A stretch of DNA of 64,000 nt from Ursus arctos (taxonomy: Eukaryota; Chordata; Mammalia; Carnivora; Ursidae). Below are positions 22,150 through 33,584 of the stretch, piece by piece. The first letter of the stretch is position 1. Every line of letters begins with the position of its first letter. A model generated the notes under the pieces. The model saw only the letters and a program-made list of their open reading frames with translations, was not told where the DNA came from and did not search any database. The DNA is taken from contig NW_026623100.1 in the NCBI RefSeq assembly GCF_023065955.2, forward strand, positions 72,792,727-72,856,726, in the 5' to 3' direction. Made by a program: the position numbers and the translations under genes.

Positions 22150-22480
22150 ACTGACTGACTGCCTACAACATCTTGGGCTATGGTTCAGAGAAATGAAATT
22201 TCTTTTTCTGAAGTCTTACCCAGTTTAGAGGGAAGATGTGAAGTGTAAATCAATAGCATTAGAAAACTGAAGTACTATGAATCATGTGCAGACACTGGAC
22301 AAGTTAAATGGCAGGAGGTGGGCTCAGGAAGGAAGGGAGATAGGGAATGGGTCAGAGAAGTCTTCACGGAAGAATGGAATGGAGCTGAACCCTGCAGGAA
22401 GACTAGACTTTGGGCATGTGGCTGTGAGGGTAAGGGCTTTCCAAATGGATAACAAGCCAAATGAAAGGAGAAACTGGTAC
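22150..22480 (-). repeat. L2-like fragment, antisense, degraded
   Basis: 'GGGTCAGAGAAGTCTTCACG' and the neighbouring 'GGAGCTGAACCCTGCAGGAA' resemble the reverse L2 'gaaggcttcac...gagctgagacctgaa' region. The rest is poorly preserved. Confidence 0.4.
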
Positions 22481-22499
22481 TATGGTTATTTTGGTAAAG

Positions 22500-23135
22500 G
22501 TTGGGAAGCAAGAGAAGAAAGATCTGAAGAGTCTCACTTTCGGTAAGGGAAATAAGTTTTCATTTTCATCATTGACAGTTTTAAAATGCATGTTCTATTC
22601 TTTTTTCTCTTTCCAGATAACCATCCTACTGAGAGTTAAGCTTTGTTTTGATAAATAAAACCATCAGTCCCTGATGAATCATAACTCAGCACAGTATTAA
22701 GTATTCAAGGTTAGGTACAGAAAGCTCAACAGTGTGGAAAATGTAAATACAATTTCCCATCTATTCTTGCTTAATTGCTAGATAACAAGTCTCAGGCATT
22801 ACTCAGAATCAGAGCGGACGTGGAAAATCCTAAAATAGATTCTTTCTGTCAGATCATAGATTGCAGTGGAGAAGGGCACATCCGGGCAGCCTGGCTGATC
22901 ACAGGTTTGTCCTGAGTCAAGTCCAGAAACCTCAGGTAAAAATGACACCAAGGCATCCTCCATTTCTGGTGTTTTCACTCTCTAAGTAAGCAAAGAGGAG
23001 AACAATTAAAAAAACGCTGCAGAAGCACTTACTTTAGGTTTGGCTATGCTAATCAGGAGAAACCAATATTTAAAGCACATTCCTCTGTCTCCAGGGGATG
23101 AAGCTTTACATGAAGGGCTGAAGTAGCATTGAAAG
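22500..23135. other. No recognised repeat
   Basis: AT-rich single-copy-looking sequence without identifiable elements or credible frames. Confidence 0.35.
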
Positions 23136-23139
23136 GTAA

Positions 23140-23345
23140 TATGTGAGCAGTGGTCCCAGGTCAGATAGGCCTATCTTCACATCTGCATTCCCTGCTAGTT
23201 GGAAAAATTACTGACTTCCTCAGCTTCAGCTTCATGTACTCATCTGAAAAATGGAGCTAAAACCAAGGTTGTTACAAAGATTAAGAAAGAAAATGTGTGG
23301 AAGTTACTTAGCACAGGGACAGTAAGAATGTTAGTTGTTTTTCCT
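23140..23345 (+). repeat. MIR, sense
   Basis: 'GGTCCCAGGTCAGATAGGCC', 'AAAATTACTGACTTCCTCAG', 'CTCATCTGAAAAATGGAGCT' and 'AGTTACTTAGCACAGGGACA' follow the MIR order, with substitutions typical of an old copy. Confidence 0.65.
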
Positions 23346-23369
23346 TCTGCCTGAGTGTTTTTTCTCTGT

Positions 23370-24098
23370 TTTTTTTTTGCTGTTGTGATAAAGTACACAT
23401 AACATACAATTTACCATCTTAACCACTTTGAAGTGTAGAGTTCAGTGGCATAAAGCACATTCACATGGCTGTGCAACTGCCACCACCATCTAGCTCCAGA
23501 ACTTCTCCTATCTTGCAAGACTGAAACTCCACAGTGATTGACTAATAACTTCCCATTCTCCCCTCCCTTGGTCCCTGGCAACTATCATTCTGTCTGTATA
23601 AATTGGATTACTCTAAGTGCCTCATTTAAGTGGAATCATACAATATTTGTCTTTTTTGTCACTTATTTCACTTATCATCATGTCCTCAAGGTTCATCTAT
23701 ATTATAGCGTGTGTCAGAATTTCCTTTCTTTTTAAGGCTAAATAACATTCATTGCATACTTACCACATTTTGCTTATTCATTCGTCCATTGGTGGATGCT
23801 CAGGTTGCTTCCATAATTTCGCTATTGTGAATAATGTTGCTATGAACATGGGTGTACAACTGTCTCTTTGAGACCCTGCTTTCACTTCTTTTGGGTAGAT
23901 ACCCAGAAGTGGAATTACTGGTTCATATCGTATTTCTATTTTTAATTTTTTGAGGAAAAGACATACTGTTTTCCACAGTGGCTGTACCATTTAACATTCC
24001 CATCAACATTGAAGAAGAGCTCCAATTTCTCCACTCCTCACCAACACTTGTTATTATGTTTTCCTGATAGTAGCCATCCTAATGGGTGTGAAATGATT
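23370..24098 (-). repeat. L1M LINE 3' end, antisense
   Basis: The left end 'TGTTGTGATAAAGTACACAT' is an L1 3' end read in reverse. The right part contains the C-terminal ORF2 region: the minus frame at 23778-23990 holds the L1 signature PLWKTVCLFLKKLKIE and FIATLFTIAKLWKQPEHPP. The copy is 5' truncated near 24098 and carries an old L1M-like 3' UTR. Confidence 0.85.
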
Positions 24099-24612
24099 GA
24101 CTAATTCTTCGAAAGTGGGTGAGGTCAGTCTTTAATTAGGAAATGCAGGAGTTAAATGAGACAGTGATCTAAGAGAATATGCTAAAAAGAAGGACCAATT
24201 TGACTTCTAATTTACTGACACAGAGTATATATGCTACGGGTGAAGATAAGGGGGAAGTTTGGGAGCTGATTGTATTTAGGAAGTTTTCCTGAGTGAAGAG
24301 GGATTGCAGTTGGACATTCACAACGGGGAAGAATTGGAAAGGGCAAAGATGGGAAGCCTTGTATATATGGGATGGGTGGGTCTGGCCCAAACATTGGAAC
24401 TGGTTTTAGTCATGTTGAACAGTGATGAGATGCTCAGAACAGGAGCAACCTAAGGGCTGAAAGGGCAAGGACACAAAGCCCATTTGTTGAGCTTTCATGC
24501 CTGACAAGGGCATCTACCCTTTAGTCTGCACCGTCTTAGAGAAAAGACCTAAAGTGCTTCAGATGGCTCAGGTTTTAGTTAACTATGTATATCAACTAAA
24601 TGTGTACATATA

Positions 24613-24798
24613 GGGGCGCTGGGGTGGCTCAGATGGTTAAGTTTCCAGTTCCTGATTTCGCCTCGGGTTGTGACCTCAGAGTTGTGAGATCAAGCTCCAG
24701 GTCAGGCTCTGCCCTCAGTGAGAAGTCTGCTTAAGATTTTTCTCTCTTCCTCTCCCCCTCCCCCCTCCACTTGTGCATGCTCTCTCTCTTAAAAAAAA
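24613..24798 (+). repeat. CAN SINE, sense, diverged
   Basis: GGGGCGCTGGGGTGGCTCAG opens a tRNA-like head, followed by a CT-rich middle with CCCCCTCCCCCC and an A-rich tail. ACATATA-type sequence on both sides may be the duplication. The AATAAA block is degraded. Confidence 0.9.
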
Positions 24799-24825
24799 AT
24801 ATACACGCACATATTTAGTTAGTAT

Positions 24826-24921
24826 AGGTGACTAACTAGTTAACAACTAGTTAATAAATATATTAAGTTAACATATATAACTAACTAGTTTATATATATG
24901 CATATATATGTATATATATTC
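24826..24921. repeat. AT-rich tract with repeated TAACTAGTTA palindromes
   Basis: The tract contains ACTAACTAGTTAACAACTAG and 'ATAACTAACTAGTTTATATA' units followed by alternating TATATATGCATATATATG. It is simple-sequence-like, with several short self-complementary words. Confidence 0.7.
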
Positions 24922-25199
24922 TTTTAGACAAGCCTACATTCCATTGGTGACTAAAAATTGTAACAACATGTGCTTTCTAAGGATAAAACTGGAGACATCA
25001 AGGCTCTGTTTTCATTTTGTCTTTCCATAGACTCTTTCTTTCCCATCTGTGTTTTCAGCTGTATATTTTGGGATAGGGTCTTATGATTAGATGCTAATTC
25101 CATCAAACATGGTCTATATCTCATCAGTCTTCTGTGCAATGGATGCATAAGCTATTATTGGAGATTTGTTTAAAAATGCTGTATTTTTTTGTAGTTAGG

Positions 25200-25675
25200 T
25201 GAATATTACCTCTAAAAACGAAAATGAAAATTTCTAGCCAAAATTTCATTAAGCGTAACTAATCTATGCATAGTGAATGAGATGACTTCACATTTGACCA
25301 GGATGAGGTTTCATTAAGTGGCTGTCAGTCCTTCTGGCTTGTGTGCTGAAGAGCCAGCTGTAGCATTTGCAGAAGCTCCTTTGAGGCTGGCCATGAAGGA
25401 GTTTAGTGATTCTGGCTGTATAGTCAGTATTTTGCTTCTGTCTTTGGCTTTAGAAATCAGCTTATCTGTCTGGAAAGCAGACAAGAGCATTCACTTGGAA
25501 TAATGGCTGGAGACTTGGTGAGGAATTGCAATGACCAAAAAATATCCTTACTGAGCAACCACTTGTAACCCCCACAAGCTCTTTTCTTTGGGGTCGCAGT
25601 AAAGTGGAGCAGATATATCTAGCAGCGTTTTCAAACCCTTGATGCAGTGCCTAGGATGTGTGCTGGTGTTGGCTC
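25200..25675. other. No recognised element
   Basis: Nothing named. A 61-codon frame at 25318-25503 begins at GTG directly after an in-frame TAA and has no supporting signals. Confidence 0.4.
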
Positions 25676-25679
25676 AGTT

Positions 25680-27350
25680 CAAACTGTGCAGGACTCTGGG
25701 CAGGTGAGCTGACACCACGGGGTGAGCAAACATACATCTTGTCAGAGAAATAATAGCAAGAACAATGCTAAAAAGCAAATTTGGGTTTTGTTTTAAGGAA
25801 TGACTAGTGTGGGACAGATTTGGGATGCTGGGAGTCAGGGAGGTGAAAAATAGTTCCAGAGGTGAGAGGGAAGGAGAAAAGTGAAGGGAAACTTCATAGA
25901 TATTTGTCACCAATGGGGCTGGAATGTCCAGGCTCATTTTTATTGGCCGCTATGGAGCAGTTCATGGGATTTGGGGTAGTTGGTTTGGTTTAAAAAGCAT
26001 AGAGTTAGGTAGATACTCTTAAAGCTGAGAAGGGAAGGTACTCTTTTCCCTCCAAGGCAATGTTTATCAGTCGGTGCTTGATAGAAGAATTGAGAGTATC
26101 TAATCCAGGAAATGCTAGTGAAGCCAGAAGGAGTTGAGAATACTATAAGCACTCACTACGTGCTCTTCGAATCTGAGAGAACTTTGTTAAAGAGGGGACG
26201 TAGTGGATGGGGCAAGATACTGCTTCCCTGTGGAAAGTAGAAATATAGGCATGGAAAGGACTAAGTTTAAGATTTGTCAAATAGATATCACTCAGACTGA
26301 AAAAAAAAAAAAAAAAGACGGGATAAGGAATCCTGAAAACACAAGTTAGGACTTGGAGGTCCAGTGGGGAGAGGGTCGGTGAGGATATCTGTAACAAAAC
26401 CTCAGGAGGAATTGAGTGCCAAGTTCTAGTGTTGTCTTGTGAATGTTGTGTGGCCATTCCCTTCAAGTAGCCAAGGTCATAGTGAGGAAATTAAGCATTG
26501 TCCATACACTGACAGGAATGGTTGCGCTCATGTGGGGAATGGCTAGAGGGGAGGACCTGAGGCAGGGAGATCGAGAATGGTCTGTGCCTCTTAGAAAGGA
26601 TGGAGAAGGGGTCTTGCTCTGTGCAGCCTGGAAGGCAGGTCCCACACCAATGAAGAGATACTCTGCTGGTCAGAACTGCGCTCTGGGCAGGGGGTTATCC
26701 AGCAAGGACTTACAGGCCACTTACTGAGATGGCAGAGAGGGAAGAATATCATCAGACTGAGAGCTGAAATAGTGACTATCAAGGTCTTTTCAGTGAGCTG
26801 ACTCTGGCCCATGGCAGTAGGTATCTGGCCACTGGGGAAAGGGTGGGGGTTACCTGGAAGGCTAGACCACAGGAGAGAAGTTTCTAAGAGCTGGAATGAA
26901 AGCAGGGGCTGGGAAAACACTGTGTCTTGACAGATTAGCTTGCAGAATACCACAGCTTTCCCCATCCCAGGGTGAGGGAAGACACAGACATCCAAGAGTG
27001 GAACAGATCAAGCAGGTCAGAGCAGAAAGGGAGTTGGGACACAAATGGAAACTGGAGTGAGAAGCCAACTAAAGAGATCAGGAATAGAGTAGGGTCTAAA
27101 TTGGGCTCAGAGAGGTGGTTCAGGGTCTGTGTCTGAAGGCCCTGCTTATCCCCCAAAGTGCTCCTTTTCTGTTGCTTCTGGTGCCTCATGCTAAGATGGG
27201 AGACGATTACTAAAAGAACCAAACTGGGCTGGGACCCATGGGTCAACACTCTCAGCAAACTGAATGGCAGTAGAGAGGTTCCTAGCCCAGTGTTAGTGCA
27301 GCAAGAGTAGTTGGGATATGGAGATGTACTTCGGGAAATTCAAGTGGGAG
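25680..27350. other. Purine-rich (+ strand) block of unknown origin
   Basis: About 1.6 kb in which the plus strand is conspicuously rich in A and G over long spans. As a result the minus strand carries many overlapping 60-134 codon Ser/Pro/Leu-rich frames. An A17 run sits at about 26300. I recognise no repeat family. It could be the internal part of an old LTR element or strand-asymmetric unique DNA. Confidence 0.4.
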
Positions 27351-27774
27351 AGGTGTATAGTGACGTCTCTATATATTTCATATAGACAATTCCCCTGTAA
27401 AGACTCCAATTCCTAGCATCTCTGAGTCATGTCCCTCCAAGAAGCTTCCTTGTAAGTGAGAAGTTATTGTTTCCTTGACAACCATGGAGCCTCAGAAATT
27501 TAGCAGTATGCTTTTGTGGTGTCTTCATAAACCCTTGATTATATCTAGTTTCTAAGTATGTGTGAGCAGTAGGAAGGAGATAGGTAGTAAAGTTGGTTGA
27601 ATTGAATGGAATTCTCTTCTTACCTTACCCACTCCCCCCTTAACAATGCTTCTTTTCCTTACTGGATGCCAGTATTTCTAAGCTGTAGAGATATTAAGTC
27701 ATGAAAGTGGCGATGTGAGAAAAACAAGCTTTGTTTGATAATTAAGGTGATATTTCTGTGCCAGACTGCTGTAG

Positions 27775-27940
27775 AACAGTGATCACAGCTTTGGAGTTAG
27801 ATAGACAAGGTCTCAATCCTGGCTCTTCCATAGACTAACCATGTGACCTTGGGTAAGTCACTTAACCTTCCTGAGTTTCTCCTTTTCCATCTGTAATTGG
27901 AGACGTTGTACCAATTTCACGGGCTGTTGTGTGTAAGGTG
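27775..27940 (+). repeat. MIR, sense
   Basis: 'TGGAGTTAGATAGACAAGGT', 'ACCATGTGACCTTGGGTAAG', 'TCACTTAACCTTCCTGAGTT' and 'CCATCTGTAATTGG' give a clear MIR core. Confidence 0.88.
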
Positions 27941-28189
27941 GCCCCTTGTCATCAAGGCCCTCAGAAGTCAAGGAGAATTGTCCCTTGGACTCAGACCAAG
28001 ATGAGTTCCCTCTTTTGGTCCCCATCAGGTGCCAGGCTATGCTAAAAACCCTGAAGTAAAACCATATCCATCAGTCCACCATTGATGGAGTCTCGTGCGC
28101 TAGTAGACCTCTAGAAAAAGTAGTCTAAAATCCTTAAAGATGGAAGACTGAGGTCCATTGGAGGAGAGTGACCCAGTGAGTTCCAATAT

Positions 28190-28400
28190 TTATTAAATAT
28201 GTGACTTCTCTGTGCCTCAGTTTCCTCATCTGTACAATGGGGCAAAAATAATACTTGATGGCAAATAAACAAATTGTTATTTATGCATATATTTATACAT
28301 ATATCTATATTATAACTAATATTTGTTATCTCAGAATAGTATTTGGCACATTATAAGCACTGTGTATAAGCATATGCAACTGTTATTGCCATTGGTAAAG
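28190..28400 (+). repeat. MIR, sense, with AT-rich gain
   Basis: 'TGTGCCTCAGTTTCCTCATC' and 'TGTACAATGGGGCAAAAATA' open the 3' half, and 'AGTATTTGGCACATTATAAG' near 28340 closes it. An AT-rich stretch (28262-28320) separates the two. Confidence 0.7.
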
Positions 28401-28683
28401 ATAATGAGAAATCATTAATAATTAGATGATGATACATCCTGTTTAACGCTTACTGTCCTGAAATAATTTTTAATACTGTTCTCTCTGGCTCTTAAAAATG
28501 TCCTAGTCTGGGCAATAAATTAAATGGTCACCCTAGGTATAATGGAAAAACCCATTGGTCGGTGAATCAAGAGACCTAACTGTCAGAAAATTTATGTGAG
28601 AATTTGGGCTCTTAGCCTCTTTGCATCCTAGTTCCTTTCATCTTTCAAACAGTTGGTTCATCTAAATCCAATTTAAATTCAAG

Positions 28684-29034
28684 TCAGCATCCATTTGTCT
28701 ACTATGTACGCAGCACTCCTGAAGACATCTAAAGGTATGCAAAGATCAAATAGGATGTTTGTCTTCACCACAAATTTTTAGTTCAATGGGATAAAAAACA
28801 TAGTGGGTGATGGATGGGTAAGATGTACTAGAAATACAAGAGAATGCCCTGTCCTCAATAATTTCATGGTTTAGTAGAAGAGACCTTAAAGACCAAGAGT
28901 CACCACCAGACAAAATATGCTGGGTAGACAATGAGTAGGGAAGAAGGAGGTATGAGGTCATTCAGAGGTGTACACTCAAAGAAGACTTTCTGGAGGAGGT
29001 GGATTTTGAGCTGGCCTTGGGAGAAGGAGCATAA
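28684..29034 (-). repeat. L2 3' region, antisense (left part)
   Basis: 'TTTCATGGTTTAGTAGAAGA' and 'AAGACTTTCTGGAGGAGGTG' with 'GAGCTGGCCTTGGGAGAAGG' are reverse L2 blocks. The element is interrupted at about 29035 by a MIR. Confidence 0.6.
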
Positions 29035-29235
29035 TGGGAAGAGCATGGGTTTGAATTAAACAGATCAGAGTTTAAATGTTAGTTCTAGCCCTGGTTGTAT
29101 ATTATGAATACATTGCTTAACTTTGTTGAGCCTCTGGTTCTTTATCTGTAAAATAGAGACAAAAATTCTTTCAGTGACTTAAATGTGTGAATAGATGCAC
29201 CCCATTGGATAATAATAAATGACAGCCATTATTTT
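29035..29235 (+). repeat. MIR, sense, inserted in L2
   Basis: 'AGAGCATGGGTTTGAATTAA', 'ATTGCTTAACTTTGTTGAGC' and 'TCTTTATCTGTAAAATAGAG' are MIR blocks. L2 sequence flanks both sides in the same orientation. Confidence 0.75.
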
Positions 29236-29370
29236 GACAGTCACAGAGGAGCTGGACCGATATTCTAGGTGTATGGGCTGAGTGAACATAATCACAGGCA
29301 CAGGGAAGTGGAAAGGGTGCTGAAAGTCAGTGGTGCTGTTGGCTGGAGTTGATGGTTTATGTTGGAGGCA
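29236..29370 (-). repeat. L2 3' region, antisense (right part)
   Basis: 'ATCACAGGCACAGGGAAGTG' and the following bases continue the reverse L2 after the MIR. Confidence 0.4.
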
Positions 29371-29374
29371 GGGG

Positions 29375-30390
29375 GAAATTCAAGTGGACTCAGACTCACC
29401 CCTTAACCCATATGCGTTTGTCCTCAGCAAGGTATTTCTGACATTTTCACAGGCCTGTTGACTTCATGTGTTCTTGCAAATTAGATTTGAGCACCCTAAA
29501 AACCCTAGGAGGTTAATAAAATTTTGTCTAGAACTAGACTTGAGCTGGAAAAACCATCTTGACACCTGTCTATAACATCCTAAAGCAGTTACTGTTAATC
29601 TGAACATCATGCTGGAGACTAGCTAATAAATGTGACTTTTGGCTGGTAGTTAGAAATCTCACTGAAGAACTGCCTAAAACAGCTCGCCTCTTTGGATTTA
29701 TGAGATGGTTTACATAAATCTACATAATTGCCAAAGACATTCTTAATGTGAAAGTGAGGAGCTAGATTATAGTGTCAGCAATGTAGCTCAAATCCCAGAC
29801 TGCAGGGCAGAGAGCTGGCTTGGCTTGATGCTGGAGCCTCCCTCCATTATTGATGAGGGCTTCTTTGGGGTAGCAGAGCGCTTGACCCGATTGAACTCCT
29901 GGGCTCAGGAAGGAAACAAGGAGCGAAATTTAGGGAAGACATCACTTGTGAAATCTCTGCTTCTTTTTTGGGAAGATTTCTTATTTCTTCCTGATAGTTA
30001 TATTCAGAATTTTAGTACTTCCACATTGTACTCACTCATTATTTTATCTTCTTTGTATTTTTATTTTTAATAAAAATAACAAATGACTCTTTTAATAACA
30101 TTGGTATTATACTACTATGATAATTTAGGTACATTATCACATTAATATATTAAACTATACTAACATACATTAATATCAAGAATAAACATTTTAACGAATA
30201 GACTCACGTTGGGGGAGGCACTATTACAATTTTACAATAGAGGATATTGAAGTTCAAAAATTTAGGATCTGACTGCCAGCCCATAGCTATAAATGGTTGG
30301 ATTCCAAAATGAATGTGTAGTTCTTCACCTTGGTGAAAGGGTGATCCGATTAGAAGAGCTCTAGATGGGAAGACAGGAAATCTGTGTATT
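29375..30390. other. No firmly recognised element
   Basis: Single-copy-looking sequence, with an AT-rich part at 30070-30180. An 81-codon plus frame at 29825 and a 66-codon minus frame at 30204 show nothing recognisable. Confidence 0.4.
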
Positions 30391-30394
30391 ATTT

Positions 30395-30580
30395 CCAGTG
30401 TCACTGCTTTCTACTCCTGTATCATTGGGCAAAATACCACATCTCATCTATAAAGTGCTGATAACATTTGCTTTGTGTACTTCACAGGAATATTGTGAAG
30501 TTCATGTTAGAAAATGGATGCGGAAGCATTTCATAAGCTAAGAAGCATTATGCAAATGAATGCAAATGTAGGCAATGTTA
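30395..30580 (+). repeat. Probable MIR, sense, degraded
   Basis: 'CATTGGGCAAAATACCACAT', 'CTTCACAGGAATATTGTGAA' and 'GGAAGCATTTCATAAGCTAA' parallel the MIR 3' half. Confidence 0.45.
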
Positions 30581-30699
30581 ATTACTAAATTATTCACAGA
30601 ATCTTATTTCATTAATACCCTTACTGCTTTCTACAGCTCTTCTGGGAATTCCACTGCCAGTTATGTGAAGGCCGAGGCAATTGGGTGAACTGGTGTCTG

Positions 30700-30850
30700 T
30701 CATTTATTCTACTAGGAAACATTTACTGTGTGTCAGCCATCGCGCTAGACACAGAGAATGCCAGGTGAGTAAAATGTGACCCCTACCTTCCTGGATCTTA
30801 CAGTCTGGTTAAGGGAGATAATACTTAGGCTAATGTATGTATGATACAAT
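30700..30850 (-). repeat. L2-like 3' end, antisense (copy 1)
   Basis: 'TTACTGTGTGTCAGCCATCG', 'CGCTAGACACAGAGAATGCC' and 'GGATCTTACAGTCTGGTTAA' form a reverse L2 3' end. Confidence 0.55.
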
Positions 30851-30884
30851 TTGTAATCCAAAATTTTAAATGCCATTTTGTGGT

Positions 30885-31010
30885 TAATAATTAAGAGCTA
30901 AGCACTATGCTATTTCCTAGAGATATAAAAATTAATAATGCGCAGTCTTTGAACTCAATCTCACAGTCTAATGGAGGACAGATAAGTAAGCAAACAGGGT
31001 TAATAACAAG
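30885..31010 (-). repeat. L2-like 3' end, antisense (copy 2)
   Basis: The same order is repeated right after copy 1: 'AGAGCTAAGCACTATGCTAT', then 'CAATCTCACAGTCTAATGGA'. Two adjacent L2 3' ends in the same orientation. Confidence 0.5.
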
Positions 31011-31014
31011 CAGA

Positions 31015-31850
31015 GGCAGTGGAGGTGAACCAGGCCAAGACTTCGAATTCAGATAGAACATAGGTCCCAGATTCTATGAATCAGTATTCCTGTATGAAAA
31101 ATGGGACTAAAAAATACCTTCTTACCGTGGTTGAGAATCTCTGCAACTTTGGAATTTAAAAGAAAAATAAAAAGTTTCCTTTAAGGAATTAGATAAAATG
31201 TATACCAAGGTTTTCATCACAGAGTAAGTACTGAAAAACAGAGCTACATTCAAACAATGATACATTTGAAAGTGGCAGTGTGTCTGAGGTACTAAATGTA
31301 CCACATAGCATTTCTGGGCTTATAGGTGGCTGATGGTTATTTCCTGACACCCCCACACAGCGTTGATTTGAGTCAGCTCTGGGTGGTGTTATGTTCCCGG
31401 TAGACTGAACAGCTAGGAACTGAATTCAGATCAGGGAATGGAAAACATTTTATTAATGGGCATAGATATTGTATATGGTCTTTCTGTAGTTTAGAGAAAA
31501 TGCTAGAGCCTCCTTTGATCTCCTTGGAAGGAAGAAAGTTTGCAGATCTCCCTATCTTTATCTTTGGAGAATCTTTCCTTGCTCAGGAAAATGGGGATAG
31601 TCCGTTGTTCCAGAAACTAATTTCAGAAAGAACAATCTATTAGTTGCAAAGGTCTCACTTGGACTGGTTCACCTATTGAGAACATGGCAAAGACGGGCTG
31701 CATATTTTAGCACTTACTGGATGCCTAGAGACAGGAAACTGTGGTATGTCCATGCTTCTTTAATGTCTCAGCAATACTCTGGAGCATTAAATTTATTCTA
31801 AGCGGTATGGTTTGGTTTAGTTTTTACTGTTATAAATAATTTTGTTTTAG
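31015..31850. other. No recognised element
   Basis: Nothing I can name in about 0.8 kb. Confidence 0.4.
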
Positions 31851-31851
31851 T

Positions 31852-32125
31852 TGTCAATTGCTGGGTTACAAACTACCTCAAAATTTAGTGGCTTAAAACA
31901 ACGATTTTGTTTTGTTTTAATTTGTCTTGCATTTCCGTGGATAGACTTGGTTTCAGCCAAATGATTCTTAGAGTTGATCATGAGGTTGCCGCCAAATAGT
32001 GGCTGGGACTAGAGTCATTTGAAGGTTCAGTTGGACTAGAAATGCAAGATGAATCAATCACATGCTGGCAGTTGATACTGGCAACTAGCTCAACTAGAAC
32101 TATCTACTAATGTGACTGCATGTGG
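31852..32125 (-). repeat. MLT1-type LTR fragment, antisense
   Basis: 'TGTCAATTGCTGGGTTACAA', 'AATTTAGTGGCTTAAAACAA', 'GATCATGAGGTTGCCGCCAA' and 'GACTAGAGTCATTTGAAGGT' match reverse MLT1 order. The part nearest the LTR 5' end is missing. Confidence 0.7.
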
Positions 32126-32145
32126 TCTCTTCATCCTCCAATGCA

Positions 32146-33000
32146 ATCTAGAATAAATATGGTAAGAACAGACATCCATGGCTTCTTTCTGATCTTAGGA
32201 GGAAAAGCATTCACTGTTTTGTAATTAGTAATGATTACTGGTTTAGGTTTTGTGTAGATGTCCTTCATCAGAATGAGGAAGTTTCTGTCTATTCTTAGTT
32301 TCCTGAGAGCTTTTCTTATGAATGAATGTGGAATTTTGTCAAAGCTTTTTATTTGCAATCATCATAATTGCCATGTTTTTTCTCCTTTAGTGTACTAATT
32401 GAAAATTACATTGATTTTTTGAATACTCAGCCAGCATTATATCCCCGGGGCATTATATCCCATTTGGTCGTAATGTATATCTTTTTTATATACAGGATTC
32501 AACTTGCTAATATTTTGCTAAGGATTTTTGTGTCTGTGTTCATGAGGAATATTGAGGTGGGCTTTTGTTGTTTTCTCCTATTGTCTTTGCTTTTTTTTTT
32601 CTCTTTCTCTCCCTCAACCATGGTAATACTCATAGAGTAGAGAAGCACTCCCTCCTCTACTATTTTTTAAATATTTTGTATAGAATTGGCATTATATTTT
32701 CTTTAAATATTTGTCAAAACACCAGTGGGAAAAATCATCTGGGACTGATCTTTTCTTTGTGGAAGGAATTATAACTATAAATTAATTTTAAAAAAAGGTA
32801 TAGAGCTATTCTTATTGCCTATTTCTTGTTCCATTCTTGTTACTATTTCTCCCTGAATGAGCTTTCATAGTTCGTGTTCTTCACAAGTTTGTGTATTTGA
32901 GCTAACTTGTGATCAAGTTGGCATAAAGTTGTTCAAAATATTCTCATTTCTATTTTAATTTTTATAGGGTCTGTTATATCACCTTTCTCATTTGTCAAAC
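32146..33000 (-). repeat. L1 ORF2 fragment, antisense (older copy)
   Basis: The minus frame at 32131-32358 aligns by eye with the L1 reverse-transcriptase palm: KSFDKIPHSFIRKALRKL corresponds to the AFDK motif-A region, followed by 'DIYTKPKPVIITNYKTVNAF'. Stops and shifts break the rest. The catalytic FADD region is not present. It is an inactive fossil. Confidence 0.8.
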
Positions 33001-33002
33001 AC

Positions 33003-33354
33003 TTCTTTTATATCAATGGCGATGATCATCTGCTTTCTTCCCACCCTTCACTCTGTTACTGTGATGTACTACATTTATTGATTTTGTTTGTTTGTTTATG
33101 AGACTCTCCTTACATTCCAGGAATAAATCTTACTGGTCCTGGTGTATAATTTTTTAAATATGTTGTCAAATTCAGTTCCCTTGTATTTTGTTGTGGATTT
33201 TTGCATCATTATTCATGAGGGTCTGTAGTTTTTTTTCCTTGTAGTGTCTTTGTCTGGTTTTGTTTTCAGTATAATGGTGGCCTCATAGAATGAATTAAGC
33301 AATGTTCCTTCTTCAATTTCTTCTAAGAGTTTGAGTAGGATTGGTGATAATTTT

Positions 33355-33356
<2 letters not shown>
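33003..33356 (-). repeat. L1 ORF2 fragment, antisense (second copy, left part)
   Basis: 'TTTTGTCTGGTTTTGTTTTC' and 'GGTGGCCTCATAGAATGAAT' are reverse L1 RT landmarks. It covers the same RT region already seen at about 32370-32560, so it comes from a separate L1 insertion. A young SINE interrupts it. Confidence 0.8.
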
Positions 33357-33389
<33 letters not shown>

Positions 33390-33584
33390 TTTTTTAAGAT
33401 TTTATTTATTTATTCGACAGAGATAGAGACAGCCAGCGAGAGAGGGAACACAGGCAGGGGGAATGGGAGAGGAAGAAGCAGGCTCCTAGCAGAGGAGCCT
33501 GATGTGGGGCTCGATCCCATAATGCCGGGATGACTCCATGAGCCGAAGGCAGATGCTTAACTGCTGTGCCACCCAGGCGCCCCA
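33357..33584 (-). repeat. Young CAN SINE, antisense, perfect 15-bp duplication
   Basis: A TTTA-repeat tail, AAGATTTTATTTATTTATTC, 'GACAGCCAGCGAGAGAGGGA' and 'GTGCCACCCAGGCGCCCC' identify the younger subfamily. TGGTGATAATTTTTT flanks both ends exactly (33342-33356, 33585-33599), pointing to a recent insertion into the old L1. Confidence 0.97.

Noticed and set aside
25674..27258. Series of minus-strand frames up to 134 codons
   Set aside because: All are Ser/Pro/Leu-rich and coincide with the purine skew of the other strand. They overlap in several frames, which real exons do not.
32131..32358. RT-like frame as evidence of an active retroelement
   Set aside because: It is an L1 ORF2 fossil without the catalytic FADD region and with stops on both sides.
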